Positions 16,915 to 25,934 are shown, numbered from the stretch's first letter. The stretch is DNA of 64,000 nucleotides from Demequina sp. TMPB413 (GCF_020447105.2 NZ_CP096184.1:1674001-1738000); one strand, 5' to 3'. Numbers and translations are program-made. Notes: a model not told the origin generated them from the sequence alone.

Positions 16915-18191
16915 TGAGCGAGCGTCATGGGGTCTCCCGCCGCGCCGTTCTCGGCGGGACCGGGGTGGCGGTCGGAGCGGCAGCCCTAGCGGGCGCCGGC
17001 TTCGCCACCGGCAGGGCAACGGCCTCGCCGATGCAGTTGCGCCACTACGACTTCCATGGCGACCACCAAAGCGGCATCGTCACGCCCCAGCAGGACCGGA
17101 TGCATTTCGCGTCCTTCGACGTCATTACGGACGACCGCGACGCGCTGATCGGCCTGCTGCGCTCGTGGTCTGAGGCGGCCTCCGTGCTGATGACGGGCTC
17201 CGAGCTTGGCACCGGCATCGCGGGCGGTTCACCGCTGGCTCCTCCTGACGACACCGGTGACGCCACCGGCCTGCCTGCCTCTGGCCTCACCATTACCTTC
17301 GGCTTTGGGCCAGGCCTGTTCTCCAAGGACGGAGTCGACCGCTTCGGCATCGCCAACAAACGGCCTGCTCAGCTGATCGACTTGCCTCACTTCCCTGGCG
17401 ACACGCTCGAGGAGCGACTCACCGGCGGCGACCTGTGCGTGCAGGCCTGCGCCGACGACCCGCAAGTCGCGATGCACACCATCCGCAACCTCTCGCGCCT
17501 CGCCTTTGGCATCGCCTCTGTGCGGTGGGCGCAACTCGGGTTCGGGCGCACGTCGTCAACGACTCGCGCCCAGGACACGCCCCGCAACCTGATGGGCTTC
17601 AAGGATGGCACCCGCAACCTCAAGGCCGAGGACTCCGACAACGTCAACCGGTGGCTGTGGGCCGAACGGGGCGATGGCCAGGACTGGATGGCGGGGGGCA
17701 CCTACCTCGTCGCACGCAAACTGCGCATCCTTGCCGAGATTTGGGACCGCGCGTCGCTCGGTGAACAGGAGGCGCTCGTGGGGCGCACCAAGGGCTCGGG
17801 GGCACCGCTCTCTGGGGGCAACGAGTTCACAGAGCCCGACTTCACGCGGCCGGGTGCGGGAGGCGAGCCGCTAATTCGCTCGGACGCGCACGTCGCTCTC
17901 GCGCATCCCAGCGCAAATGCCGGCGCCATGATGTTGCGCCGCGGCTACAACTACACGGACGGTGCCGATGCCCTCGGCCGTCTCGACGCTGGCCTGTTCT
18001 TCCTTGCGTTTGTGCGCGATCCCGCGACCCAGTACGTACCGATGCAGACGGCGATCTCGTCGTCTGACGCCATGACGGTGGAGTACGTACGGGCCGTCGG
18101 CTCGGCAATCTTCGCGGTGCCACCAGGGGTCGCGGCCGGCTCCCCCCTCGGCAACAACGGCGCCTACATCGGCGAATCGCTGTTCGCCTAG
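16914..18191 (+). CDS. efeB: Dye-decolourising haem peroxidase EfeB
   Basis: A 425-residue Tat-exported DyP peroxidase of the EfeUOB system, proposed to oxidise Fe(II) or draw iron from haem. The N-terminus has a twin-arginine signal (SRRAVLGG) and hydrophobic core ending near ATA. The DyP signature GFKDGTRN carries the catalytic Asp, and the proximal haem His is in ALAHPSANAGAMMLRRGYNY. It is folded before export, consistent with the tatB gene further along. Its stop lies four bases from the convergent lpdA stop, leaving no room for a terminator. Confidence 0.95.
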   Translation: MSERHGVSRRAVLGGTGVAVGAAALAGAGFATGRATASPMQLRHYDFHGDHQSGIVTPQQDRMHFASFDVITDDRDALIGLLRSWSEAASVLMTGSELGTGIAGGSPLAPPDDTGDATGLPASGLTITFGFGPGLFSKDGVDRFGIANKRPAQLIDLPHFPGDTLEERLTGGDLCVQACADDPQVAMHTIRNLSRLAFGIASVRWAQLGFGRTSSTTRAQDTPRNLMGFKDGTRNLKAEDSDNVNRWLWAERGDGQDWMAGGTYLVARKLRILAEIWDRASLGEQEALVGRTKGSGAPLSGGNEFTEPDFTRPGAGGEPLIRSDAHVALAHPSANAGAMMLRRGYNYTDGADALGRLDAGLFFLAFVRDPATQYVPMQTAISSSDAMTVEYVRAVGSAIFAVPPGVAAGSPLGNNGAYIGESLFA

Positions 18192-18195
18192 CGCC

Positions 18196-19596
18196 TCAGC
18201 GCCGCACGGACTTCTCTGTCATCGAGTGAAGTCGGCGCGCCGCCTCGGCGATCGTGCCTGATAGCGACGGGTAGACGGTGAAGGCGGAGGAGACGTCGTC
18301 CACCGTGAGGTGGTGAGCGACCGCCAGGGTCAGGGGGAAGATGTGCTCTCCAGCGCGCGGCCCCACCACCACGGCGCCAAGAATCTGGCCAGTCACCGTG
18401 TGGCCGAAGATCTTCACGAATCCACTGTCGATGCCCAGCATCTTGGCGCGAGGATTGCGTGCCAAGTCCAGCTTTGACACCTCGAAGAAGATGCCGCGAT
18501 CTGTGAGTTCCTGCTCTGTGGCCCCCACGGCCGCGATCTCTGGCAACGTAAAGACTGTCGAGGCGACCTCCCCCAACTCGATCGGAGTCACGGCGTCTCC
18601 CAGCGCGTGCGCCATCGCGATGCGGCCCTGGGTCGCCGCCACTGACGCGAGCGGGAGCACGCCGGTGCAGTCCCCCGCAGCGTAGACTCCGCGCGCGCTC
18701 GTGCGGGAGACCCGATCAACGGCGATGTAGCCCTTGGCGTCCACCTCGACACCCGCGCTCTCCAGGCCCACGTCTTCAGTGTTGGGAACCGAGCCGATCG
18801 CCATGAGGCAATGCGAGCCCTCGATCACGCGACCGTCGGTGAGCGACACCCGCACGCCGTCGGCGTTCGCCTCGACAGAAGCGGCGCGCGCCCCGCCCAG
18901 AACCGTCATGCCGCGCCTCGCGAACTCCTCCTGCACGTGCGCGGCAGCTTCAGGGTCCTGGGTCGCAAGTACGCGCTCCCCCGACGAGACCAGGGTGACC
19001 TGGGCGCCCAGCGTGAGGTAAGCGCCTGCGAACTCGGCACCGGTCACGCCTGAGCCGACCACGACGAGGTGTTCCGGCATGGTGTCGAGACCGTACAACT
19101 GCGTCCACGTGAGGATGCGCTCGCCGTCCGGCGGGGACGAAGGCAAGACGCGAGGCCGGGCACCGAGCGCGAGGAGGACAACGTCGGCCGTGTAGTCGAC
19201 TCCATCGACGGCGACCGTCGACGGCGACCTCAAAGCGGCGGTGCCCGTCACAACTCGCACCCCTTCCCGCTCAAGCCGCGCGAGAATGTCGGCGCTTTGA
19301 CGCGCGGCCAGCCGCGTGACCCGCTCATTGACCGCGCCAAGATCGACAGTGTGGTGCCCAGCGCCTGTCGTGTCATTGCCCTGAGCGTCACGGATGCCCA
19401 ATTGCCCGGCGCGGTCGGCGATGGTGAGCCACTCGGCGGTGGCGATGACCGTCTTGGATGGCACCACGTCCGTCAACACGGCGTTCCCTCCAAGGCCCTG
19501 CCGCTCGACGAGGGTCACCTCCGCGCCGGCCGCCGCCGCGACTAAGGCGGCCTCGTAGCCGCCAGGACCTCCACCGACAATCACAACACTCACCAT
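18196..19596 (-). CDS. lpdA: LpdA-like flavoprotein disulfide reductase family member lacking redox cysteines
   Basis: A 466-residue FAD- and NAD(P)-binding protein resembling M. tuberculosis LpdA (Rv3303c), an NAD(P)H quinone reductase. The FAD fold starts at VVIVGGGPGGYEAALVAAAAGA, the NAD(P) fold is LVVVGSGVTGAEFAGAYLTLGA, and the second FAD motif is ARGVYAAGDCTG. The place of the disulfide reads GGNAVLTDVVPSKT, so both active-site cysteines of lipoamide dehydrogenases are missing. The ATG at 19596 lies in a 16-bp palindrome. Position between the acc genes and punA matches the mycobacterial order. Confidence 0.9.
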   Translation of the reverse strand: MVSVVIVGGGPGGYEAALVAAAAGAEVTLVERQGLGGNAVLTDVVPSKTVIATAEWLTIADRAGQLGIRDAQGNDTTGAGHHTVDLGAVNERVTRLAARQSADILARLEREGVRVVTGTAALRSPSTVAVDGVDYTADVVLLALGARPRVLPSSPPDGERILTWTQLYGLDTMPEHLVVVGSGVTGAEFAGAYLTLGAQVTLVSSGERVLATQDPEAAAHVQEEFARRGMTVLGGARAASVEANADGVRVSLTDGRVIEGSHCLMAIGSVPNTEDVGLESAGVEVDAKGYIAVDRVSRTSARGVYAAGDCTGVLPLASVAATQGRIAMAHALGDAVTPIELGEVASTVFTLPEIAAVGATEQELTDRGIFFEVSKLDLARNPRAKMLGIDSGFVKIFGHTVTGQILGAVVVGPRAGEHIFPLTLAVAHHLTVDDVSSAFTVYPSLSGTIAEAARRLHSMTEKSVRR

Positions 19597-19611
19597 GGGA
19601 CCATGGTCCCA
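19596..19611. promoter_or_regulatory. 16-bp perfect palindrome at the lpdA start
   Basis: TGGGACCATGGTCCCA overlaps the first base of the lpdA start codon. It could be an operator or an mRNA hairpin that hides the start. Confidence 0.4.
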
Positions 19612-19705
19612 CTGTCTGTAACGAGCTCGCCAGGCGGGTGAGCGACCCTTCGAGACCAAGGCGTCCACCACGGCCGACCGCACCGTGCCCATGCGAGCGG
19701 GGAGA

Positions 19706-19711
19706 TACGCT
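19706..19711 (+). promoter_or_regulatory. -10 box (TACGCT) for leaderless punA
   Basis: The hexamer is six bases before the punA ATG. Confidence 0.5.
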
Positions 19712-19717
19712 CGTGAC

Positions 19718-20512
19718 ATGTCTGCACACGCTCTCGCGGCCGAAGCCGCTGCCCTGCTCGCCGACCGCACCGGCGTCCCCTCCCACGACCTCGCGCTGAT
19801 CCTCGGCTCCGGCTGGGGCGGCGCCGCCGAGTTGATCGGCGACGAGGTGGCGTCGGTCGAAGCATCGGACATTCCAGGGTTCACCGGCCACGCCGTTGCC
19901 GGCCATCACTCGACCTTCCGCTCGCTCCTCACGGCTGGCGGCAAGCGGGTGCTGGTGCTCGGCGCCCGCCAGCACTTTTACCAGTCGCGGGACGCGGCGA
20001 CGGTGGCCCATGCGGTGCGCATGGCGGCAGCGGCTGGCTGCACGCAACTGGTGGTCACCAATGGCTGCGGCTCCACTCGACCGCACGTCGGCCCGGGCTC
20101 GGTGGTGCTCATCTCGGACCACCTCAACCTGACGGGCGCGACCCCGCTCGAGGGCGCCACCTTCGTGCCCATGGGAGATGCCTACTCGCCGCGACTCCGC
20201 GACCTCGCCCGCACCGTCGACCCTGACGTGATCGAGGGCGTCTACGCCCAGTTCACCGGCCCGCAGTACGAGACCCCTGCCGAGGTACGCATGGCCACCA
20301 TTCTTGGCGCCGACCTGGTGGGCATGTCGACCGCTCTCGAAGTCATCGCCGCGCGCGAGGCGGGACTCGAGGTACTCGGACTGTCGCTCGTGACGAACCT
20401 TGGCGCAGGGATCGGCACCGAGGCCCTCAACCACCAAGAGGTCCTCGAAGCAGGCACGGCCGCCGCCCCGCGTATCTCTCGCCTCTTGGCGGACATTGTG
20501 GGGAAGATGTAG
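19718..20512 (+). CDS. punA: Purine nucleoside phosphorylase
   Basis: A 264-residue trimeric-type PNP that splits purine (deoxy)ribonucleosides with phosphate to base and pentose 1-phosphate. Visible features are LILGSGWGG near residue 28, HSTFRS for phosphate binding, VVTNGCGS, GPQYETPAEVRM and GMSTALEVIAAREAGLEVLGLSLVTN with the base-site Asn in VTN. The ATG follows TACGCT by six bases, with no ribosome binding site. The phosphosugar mutase gene starts two bases after its stop, as deoD-pmmB do in mycobacteria. Confidence 0.93.
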   Translation: MSAHALAAEAAALLADRTGVPSHDLALILGSGWGGAAELIGDEVASVEASDIPGFTGHAVAGHHSTFRSLLTAGGKRVLVLGARQHFYQSRDAATVAHAVRMAAAAGCTQLVVTNGCGSTRPHVGPGSVVLISDHLNLTGATPLEGATFVPMGDAYSPRLRDLARTVDPDVIEGVYAQFTGPQYETPAEVRMATILGADLVGMSTALEVIAAREAGLEVLGLSLVTNLGAGIGTEALNHQEVLEAGTAAAPRISRLLADIVGKM

Positions 20513-20514
20513 TT

Positions 20515-22224
20515 ATGGACGTCTCCGACATCGACGACGCCGCGGTAGCGGCGACCACCTGGCTCAAGGACGACCCCGACCCCGCCACGCGTGCCGAACT
20601 CACGCAGGTGCTCGAAGCGGTCGCGGCAGGCGACGCCGACGCCGCGGCCGACTTGGCCGATCGCATGTCGGGTCTTCTCCAGTTCGGCACAGCGGGGCTG
20701 CGCGGGCGGCTCGGAGCCGGCCCCAATCGGATGAACCGTGCAGTCGTCATTCGCGCCGCCTCCGGACTGTGCTCTTACGTGACGGCGCAGCTTGGGCATC
20801 CCGGCACCGTCGTCGTCGGCTACGACGCCCGCCACGGCTCCGCCGAGTTTGCTCACGACACCGCCGCCGTGGCCGTCGCCGCCGGCCACAGGGCGCTACT
20901 GCTGCCCTCGCCTCTTCCCACACCCGTGCTGGCGTACGCGATCAAGGCGTTGGGTGCCGACGCCGGCGTCATGGTCACCGCGTCGCACAATCCAGCGTGG
21001 GACAACGGCTACAAGGTCTACTTGGGCGCGTCCATCACGCCGGAGGCGCCCGGCGCGCAGATCGTTCCCCCGCACGACGCCGGCATTGCCAAGTTGATCG
21101 AGGCGGTCGACGCGGTCGCAGGGGTGCAGCGGGCAACGTCCGGCTGGGAGGTGCTCTCGCCGAGTGTCGTGGACGACTATGCGGCCAAGGTCGCCGCACT
21201 CGTGCCCGCGCCGCAAGGGGACGTGGCGACGAGGCGCACGGAGCTCAAGGTGGTGCTGACACCCATCCACGGCGTCGGCGACGCGACGGTGCGCCAGGCG
21301 CTTGGCCTGGCGGGATTCACCGACCTCACATCGGTGCCAGAACAAGCTCAGCCGGACCCCGACTTCCCCACCGTGGCCTTCCCCAACCCTGAAGAGCCGG
21401 GCGCGATCGACCTCGCGCTCAAGCTTGCCACCACCATCGACGCCGACGTGGTGATCGCGAACGACCCCGACACCGATCGCTGTGCCGTGGCCACCGTCAT
21501 CGATGGCGACTGGCGCATGCTGCATGGCGACGTAGTCGGCTCGCTCCTTGGCGAAAGGGTGGCCGCGGCCCACGCCGGGCAACCGCAGGCGACGCTCGCG
21601 AACTCCATCGTGTCCTCACAACAGTTGGCCGCCATTGCGAAGCGTCATGGCCTCGCCCACGCGAACACCCTCACGGGCTTCAAGTGGATCTCGCGTGCAC
21701 CGCAGTTGTTGTACGGCTACGAGGAGGCACTCGGTTACTGTGTGGCGCCTGAGCTGGTGCTCGACAAGGACGGCGTCTCCACCGCGGTGCTCATGGCCGA
21801 GATGGTCTCGGAGCTCAAGGCTTCTGGCCGCACTCTCGCCGACGCGATCGACGACCTCGCCCGCCAGTACGGCGTCTATCTGTCGTCCCAGGTGTCCGCG
21901 CGCTTTGATGATGTCTCGCAGATCCCTGCGTTGATGAAGAAGCTGCTGGCGTCGCCCCCCGAGCAACTCGCCGGCTCGCCCGTCACGGGCACTGACGACA
22001 TGAACCAGGGCTTCGCGGGGCTGCCGCCCACCAACGGTCTCCACCTCGCGGCTGAATCGGGCGCGCGCGTCATCATCAGGCCATCTGGTACCGAGCCGAA
22101 GGTCAAGGCCTACCTCGAGGTGATCGAGGTGGTGGACGCGGGAGACGTGCGCTCTGCTCGCGGTCGCGCGGCCGACGCCATGGCCGCCTTGCGCAAGGAC
22201 GTCGAGGCCCTACTGGGCGCCTAG
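20515..22224 (+). CDS. pmmB: Phosphohexose/phosphopentose mutase
   Basis: A 569-residue alpha-D-phosphohexomutase family protein. The phosphoserine loop is TASHNPAWDNGYKVY, the Mg loop is NDPDTDR, the sugar-binding loop holds GYEEALGY and the C-terminal phosphate site is RPSGTEPKVKAY. Tight linkage to punA, with no deoB phosphopentomutase nearby, suggests that it turns ribose and deoxyribose 1-phosphates into 5-phosphates, though phosphoglucomutase or phosphomannomutase activity is equally possible from motifs. A copy of its last 60 bases lies about 240 bp downstream. Confidence 0.92.
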   Translation: MDVSDIDDAAVAATTWLKDDPDPATRAELTQVLEAVAAGDADAAADLADRMSGLLQFGTAGLRGRLGAGPNRMNRAVVIRAASGLCSYVTAQLGHPGTVVVGYDARHGSAEFAHDTAAVAVAAGHRALLLPSPLPTPVLAYAIKALGADAGVMVTASHNPAWDNGYKVYLGASITPEAPGAQIVPPHDAGIAKLIEAVDAVAGVQRATSGWEVLSPSVVDDYAAKVAALVPAPQGDVATRRTELKVVLTPIHGVGDATVRQALGLAGFTDLTSVPEQAQPDPDFPTVAFPNPEEPGAIDLALKLATTIDADVVIANDPDTDRCAVATVIDGDWRMLHGDVVGSLLGERVAAAHAGQPQATLANSIVSSQQLAAIAKRHGLAHANTLTGFKWISRAPQLLYGYEEALGYCVAPELVLDKDGVSTAVLMAEMVSELKASGRTLADAIDDLARQYGVYLSSQVSARFDDVSQIPALMKKLLASPPEQLAGSPVTGTDDMNQGFAGLPPTNGLHLAAESGARVIIRPSGTEPKVKAYLEVIEVVDAGDVRSARGRAADAMAALRKDVEALLGA

Positions 22225-22331
22225 ACACCCGCCACGGTGCGCGGGGCGTTGCCCCCGCCGCGGCCGACATCGCCGCACCCGTCAACCCGCAACCGTGCCC
22301 CCAACCCGTGCCCGCACCCGCCTTCGCACCC

Positions 22332-22423
22332 CCGTCAAGAACTCACTACTGGCCCGACACGGCCGCCGCTGAGTGAGCGGGGCTCACGCACCAAACGTCA
22401 GCCTGGTAGTGAGTTCTTGACGG
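22332..22423. repeat. 18-bp perfect inverted repeat with 56-nt loop
   Basis: The arm CCGTCAAGAACTCACTAC (22332-22349) has its exact complement at 22406-22423. The gap 22225-22534 between pmmB and deoC has no gene. The repeat could be a bidirectional terminator for the convergent genes, a REP-like element or an element remnant. Confidence 0.7.
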
Positions 22424-22460
22424 CGGGCAGAATGACGCGGCGGGCAGGGCCGGACGCGGG

Positions 22461-22519
22461 CGCGCGGCCGACGCCATGGCCGCCTTGGCAAGGACGTCGA
22501 GGCCCTGCTCGGGGCTTAG
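22461..22519 (+). pseudogene. Duplicated 3' end of pmmB
   Basis: Fifty-nine bases match the last 60 bases of pmmB (22165-22224) with one deleted base and about four substitutions, including the stop codon. It is a remnant of a local duplication and encodes nothing by itself. Confidence 0.8.
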
Positions 22520-22534
22520 TACCCGTTCAGGGGC

Positions 22535-23227
22535 CTAATAGGAGTCGCCGCCAGCGGCTTCCGACGCCTCAGCGCCGTCAAGGCCGTCGAGCACCGCGCG
22601 CGTGCCGCTGAGCCCCAAGCGCGAGGCCCCCGCCTCGACCATGGCAAGCGCAGCGTCGGCCGTGCGAATCCCGCCAGACGCCTTGACGCCGATGTCGGGG
22701 CCCACAGTCTCGCGCATGAGAGCGACAGCGTGAACGGAGGCGCCACCCGCAGGGTGGAACCCGGTGGACGTCTTCACGAAGTCAGCACCGGCGGCGACGG
22801 CCGCATTGCACGCACCCACAATGGCGTCGTCGGTGAGGGCCGCGGACTCAATGATGACCTTGAGCACTGCGCCGCGCGTGGTGGCGCGCACGGCCGCGAT
22901 GTCGGCCTCGACGGCCGCGAAGTCGCCCGCGAGCGCAGCACCGATGTCGATCACCATGTCCACCTCGTGCGCACCGAGCACCACGGACTCACCCGCCTCC
23001 GCAGCCTTCACCGCTGAGGTGTGCTTGCCAGAGGGGAAGCCGCACACGGTCGCAATCAGCAGCCCGTCCGGCACCGACCCGGGAATGAGCGACGGCGAGA
23101 CGCACACCGAGTAGACGCCCAACTCCGCGCCCTCGGCCACCAGAGCTGCAACGTCGGCCGGGGTTGCCTCGGGCTTGAGCAGAGTGTGGTCAACGAGCCG
23201 GGCCAGTTCCATACGCGAAAGAGTCAT
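22535..23227 (-). CDS. deoC: Deoxyribose-phosphate aldolase
   Basis: A 230-residue class I aldolase that splits 2-deoxyribose 5-phosphate into acetaldehyde and glyceraldehyde 3-phosphate. The Schiff-base lysine is Lys152 in FVKTSTGF, the partner lysine is Lys182 in VKASGGIR, and [10 protein letters not shown] holds the catalytic Asp90. The ATG follows TAGGCT (minus strand, 23234-23239) by six bases, so the gene is probably leaderless. It closes the deoxynucleoside salvage route started by PunA and DeoA. Confidence 0.94.
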   Translation of the reverse strand: MTLSRMELARLVDHTLLKPEATPADVAALVAEGAELGVYSVCVSPSLIPGSVPDGLLIATVCGFPSGKHTSAVKAAEAGESVVLGAHEVDMVIDIGAALAGDFAAVEADIAAVRATTRGAVLKVIIESAALTDDAIVGACNAAVAAGADFVKTSTGFHPAGGASVHAVALMRETVGPDIGVKASGGIRTADAALAMVEAGASRLGLSGTRAVLDGLDGAEASEAAGGDSY

Positions 23228-23233
23228 GGCACC

Positions 23234-23239
23234 AGCCTA
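23234..23239 (-). promoter_or_regulatory. -10 box (TAGGCT) for leaderless deoC
   Basis: Six bases separate the hexamer from the deoC ATG. Only 19 bases lie between add and deoC, so add transcripts may also read through. Confidence 0.5.
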
Positions 23240-23246
23240 CGTCCGT

Positions 23247-24314
23247 TCAGCCTTCGAAACCCTCGACGATGCTGTCTGCCAGGTCGGCACGCTCGTGATA
23301 CGGAAGGAACGCACCCCAGGCCGCCACCAAGGTGGCCTCGAACAGGTCCTCCTTGGTCCACCCGGCTCCCACGAGCGCCTCAAACTCTCCCGACATGGAC
23401 ACGCCGGAGACCAGGCGGTTGTCGGTGTTGATGGTGACCGCGAAGCCGAGGTCGCGCAGCTCATGCATCGGGTGGTCCTCGATGGACGTCGCCGCCGCGG
23501 TCTGCACGTTGGAGGTGGGGCTGCACTCGAGCGGAATCTGCTCGTCGAGAGCGTGCTGGGCGATCAGGCCAAACACCGGCTCCTCGTCCGTGCCAAAGTT
23601 CTCGATGTCCTCGTGAATGCGGACGCCGTGGCCCAAGCGTCGTGCGCTGCCAAGCCCCAGCGCCTCGCCAACGGAAGCCGCGCCGTCGGCCTCGCCAGCG
23701 TGAATGGTGACGGGCATGTGGTTTTCGCGCAGCAGTTGGAAGGCCTCGCGGTGCTTCGAGGGTGGGAAGCCGAACTCGGGTCCGGCAATGTCGAAGCCGA
23801 CGCAGCATCGGCCGCGGTTGGCGATCGCCAGTTCCGCGATCTCGTAGGAGCGGTCGAGGTGACGCATGGCGTCGAGCAGGGCGGCGGCGCGAATACCGCG
23901 TCCCGCTTCCGCCGCCTCGGCGATGCCCTCTTCGATGCCTGATTGCACGGCTTCGACCACCTCTTGGAGGCTGAGACCGCCGGCGACGTGCTGCTCGGGC
24001 GCGTAGCGAAGTTCGGCGTAGACGACGCCGTCGTTCGCGAGGTCGACCACGGCCTCGCGCGCGATGCGGGTGAGGTTCTGGGCCGTCTGCATCACCGCGG
24101 TGGTGTGGGCGAACGCCTCGAGGTAGCGCACCAGGTCGCCAGAGTTGGCGTTCTCGACAAACAGCCGCTGCAGTTCGTCAGGGTCAGTCGAGGGCAGCTC
24201 GTGCCCGATCTCGCCTGCCAACTCGATGAGTGTCGACGGGCGCAGACCGCCATCGAGGTGGTCGTGCAGGAGGATCTTGGGCAGGGCGAGAATCTCTGGG
24301 GTGGTGAGCGTCAT
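23247..24314 (-). CDS. add: Adenosine deaminase
   Basis: A 355-residue amidohydrolase that converts (deoxy)adenosine to (deoxy)inosine, the substrate for PunA. The metal motif is LLHDHLDGGLRPSTL near residue 16, and further ligands sit in TIHAGEADG, RLGHGVRI and the NTDNRL segment. The ATG follows TACGCT by six bases. Placement next to deoC and near punA fits purine salvage; the mycobacterial order has add next to deoA, while here about 15 kb separates them. Confidence 0.93.
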   Translation of the reverse strand: MTLTTPEILALPKILLHDHLDGGLRPSTLIELAGEIGHELPSTDPDELQRLFVENANSGDLVRYLEAFAHTTAVMQTAQNLTRIAREAVVDLANDGVVYAELRYAPEQHVAGGLSLQEVVEAVQSGIEEGIAEAAEAGRGIRAAALLDAMRHLDRSYEIAELAIANRGRCCVGFDIAGPEFGFPPSKHREAFQLLRENHMPVTIHAGEADGAASVGEALGLGSARRLGHGVRIHEDIENFGTDEEPVFGLIAQHALDEQIPLECSPTSNVQTAAATSIEDHPMHELRDLGFAVTINTDNRLVSGVSMSGEFEALVGAGWTKEDLFEATLVAAWGAFLPYHERADLADSIVEGFEG

Positions 24315-24320
24315 GGGTCA

Positions 24321-24326
24321 AGCGTA
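24321..24326 (-). promoter_or_regulatory. -10 box (TACGCT) for leaderless add
   Basis: Six bases before the add ATG; it overlaps no coding sequence and lies just before the upstream gene's stop at 24332. Confidence 0.5.
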
Positions 24327-24331
24327 CGGCG

Positions 24332-24820
24332 CTACTGCGGAACGGCTCCCCACAGGATCGACGCGAAGTACGCGAGACCCATCACGATGAACATCCCTGC
24401 GAGCGTCGCGGGGCTCGACTTCCCCGTCGACCGGTACATGCCAAACAGACCCACTGCCGTTGACATGCCCAAGACGCCGACGCCGGCGGCGCAAGCGAAG
24501 AAGTCCTGCGCGGTGACGCCTCCGTACGCCGCGCCGAGTATCAATAGGGAGCCGACGCTCGCGGCAACAGCCACCCCGACGGCAATGCCGCGCTCCCGAT
24601 GCGTCCAGTTGTGCCACGCGAGGTACGCGACCTCGCCGCAACCAAGCGCCAGCGACACGCCCACGACGCCCAAGTGCCCCGAGTGCTCCAGCGATCTGTT
24701 GGATGCCCACGCGACCGCCAGCCATGCGATCGCTCCGGTGAGCACCACGGAGGCCGCGAGCCAGCCACGCGTGCTCTTGAGCCTTGCCTGGACCGTCTCC
24801 ATCACGTCGGTGGCCGTCAT
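24332..24820 (-). CDS. Four-helix membrane protein of unknown function
   Basis: A 162-residue protein not assigned to a known family. Four or five hydrophobic segments are clear (around residues 20-42, 50-68, 78-100, 105-128 and 138-157). The loop HNWTHRERG is basic. The start is uncertain: ATG at 24820 was chosen because translation upstream of it is an arginine-rich, membrane-atypical stretch; the longer form would start at 24955. It lies 17 bases upstream of add on the same strand and might be transcribed with it. Confidence 0.65.
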   Translation of the reverse strand: MTATDVMETVQARLKSTRGWLAASVVLTGAIAWLAVAWASNRSLEHSGHLGVVGVSLALGCGEVAYLAWHNWTHRERGIAVGVAVAASVGSLLILGAAYGGVTAQDFFACAAGVGVLGMSTAVGLFGMYRSTGKSSPATLAGMFIVMGLAYFASILWGAVPQ

Positions 24821-24976
24821 CGCCCCTGCCCCGTCGCGGCGACGCCCGTGGCGGCGAGCCGGTGCGGGGGAATCCCCGTCCTTGGGGGTGTTGATTTGGT
24901 CACACCACGAGGTTACTGCTCTGCTGCGTCGTGCCCGTGCAGCGCCCGCCGTCATGCCTGAGGTAGCGCCAAGGTG

Positions 24977-25459
24977 TCAGGCCTGGAAGTGGCAGTCGTT
25001 CCCCGGCTCGAGCGCCGCTTGAACGCGCGCGGTCATGTCGGCCGACATGGGCGGCATCGCGGTCAGCGGGAACCACGCGGCCTCAGAATTCTCTCCGTCG
25101 GCCGGGCAAGGCTCACCGCTGACATAGCGAAAGCGAAAGGTGAGGTCCAGGTATTGCGAGCGGTCGCCGTTGGCGTATTGCATCGGCGGCAGGGAGCGCA
25201 CCGCTTTGAGGGCCTCAGGCGCTGCGACGACGTCGGCCTCCTCCAGTGCCTCCCTTGCCGCGGCGGCGGCTGGCTGCTCGCCGGGATCGACGATGCCGGT
25301 GACGGGAGTCCAGGCTCCGTTGTCGGCGCGCTTGACCAGCAGCACCTCACGGTCTCCCGATGGCGTGTCCCGCAGCACCACGGCGGTCACCCCTGTGAGC
25401 CACAAGAGGTCGTGGCCGATCTTGGCGCGCAGGTCGAGGACAAAGTCCGGCGTGGGCAT
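24977..25459 (-). CDS. NUDIX hydrolase
   Basis: A 160-residue Nudix-fold protein that should hydrolyse a nucleoside diphosphate linked to another group. The Nudix box is GIVDPGEQPAAAAAREALEE, followed by ADV where the family usually has a glycine. An N-terminal extension of about 20 residues precedes the first strand (TGVTAVVLRD). The ATG follows TAGGGT (25466-25471, minus strand) by six bases and faces the divergent DUF2200 gene across only 40 bp. Substrate is unknown. Confidence 0.88.
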   Translation of the reverse strand: MPTPDFVLDLRAKIGHDLLWLTGVTAVVLRDTPSGDREVLLVKRADNGAWTPVTGIVDPGEQPAAAAAREALEEADVVAAPEALKAVRSLPPMQYANGDRSQYLDLTFRFRYVSGEPCPADGENSEAAWFPLTAMPPMSADMTARVQAALEPGNDCHFQA

Positions 25460-25465
25460 GACCCC

Positions 25466-25492
25466 ACCCTAGAACCGCGCGCGGGCTACGCT
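25466..25492. promoter_or_regulatory. Back-to-back -10 boxes for divergent leaderless genes
   Basis: TAGGGT (25466-25471, minus strand) serves the NUDIX gene and TACGCT (25487-25492, plus strand) serves the DUF2200 gene. Each is 6-7 bases from its start codon, so each promoter's -35 region lies in the other gene. Confidence 0.5.
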
Positions 25493-25499
25493 CGCCGGT

Positions 25500-25841
25500 A
25501 TGCACAAAGTCTTCGCCATGCCCGTTGCCAAGGTCTACCCGCTCTACGTCACCAAGGTGGAGCGCAAGGGACGCACTCAGGCGGAGTTGGACCAGGTCAT
25601 CGAGTGGCTGACCGGCTTCGACGGCGCTGCCCTCGCCGGGCATCTGGAGGCGGGCACGACGTTCGAGGAGTTCTTCGCCGATGCCACGCTCAACCCGCGC
25701 GCCGCTGACATCACCGGCGTGATCTGCGGGGTGCGGGTCGAAGAGATTGACGATCCTCTCATGCAGAAGATCCGCTACCTCGACAAGCTGGTGGACGAGC
25801 TCGCGCGGGGCAAGGCCATGGAGAAGGTGCTGCGGGGGTAA
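25500..25841 (+). CDS. DUF2200 family protein
   Basis: A 113-residue protein matching the DUF2200 pattern: an N-terminal MHKVFAMPVAKVYPLYVTKVERKGRT, then EVIEWLTG-like sequence (QVIEWLTGFD), a TTFEEFFADATLNP segment, the glycine-containing ITGVICGVRVEEI and a helical end rich in lysine and leucine. The family occurs in many bacteria and has no established function. The start follows TACGCT by seven bases. It is divergent from the NUDIX gene. Confidence 0.85.
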   Translation: MHKVFAMPVAKVYPLYVTKVERKGRTQAELDQVIEWLTGFDGAALAGHLEAGTTFEEFFADATLNPRAADITGVICGVRVEEIDDPLMQKIRYLDKLVDELARGKAMEKVLRG

Positions 25842-25934
25842 TCCGCCGCCACCTGCGTCGTCCGCCTGGGCCCTCGCCGGGGAAGGTTCCCGCGCCGTGA
25901 CGCGTTGCCGACCCTTAAAGGGTAGGGAGGCATC

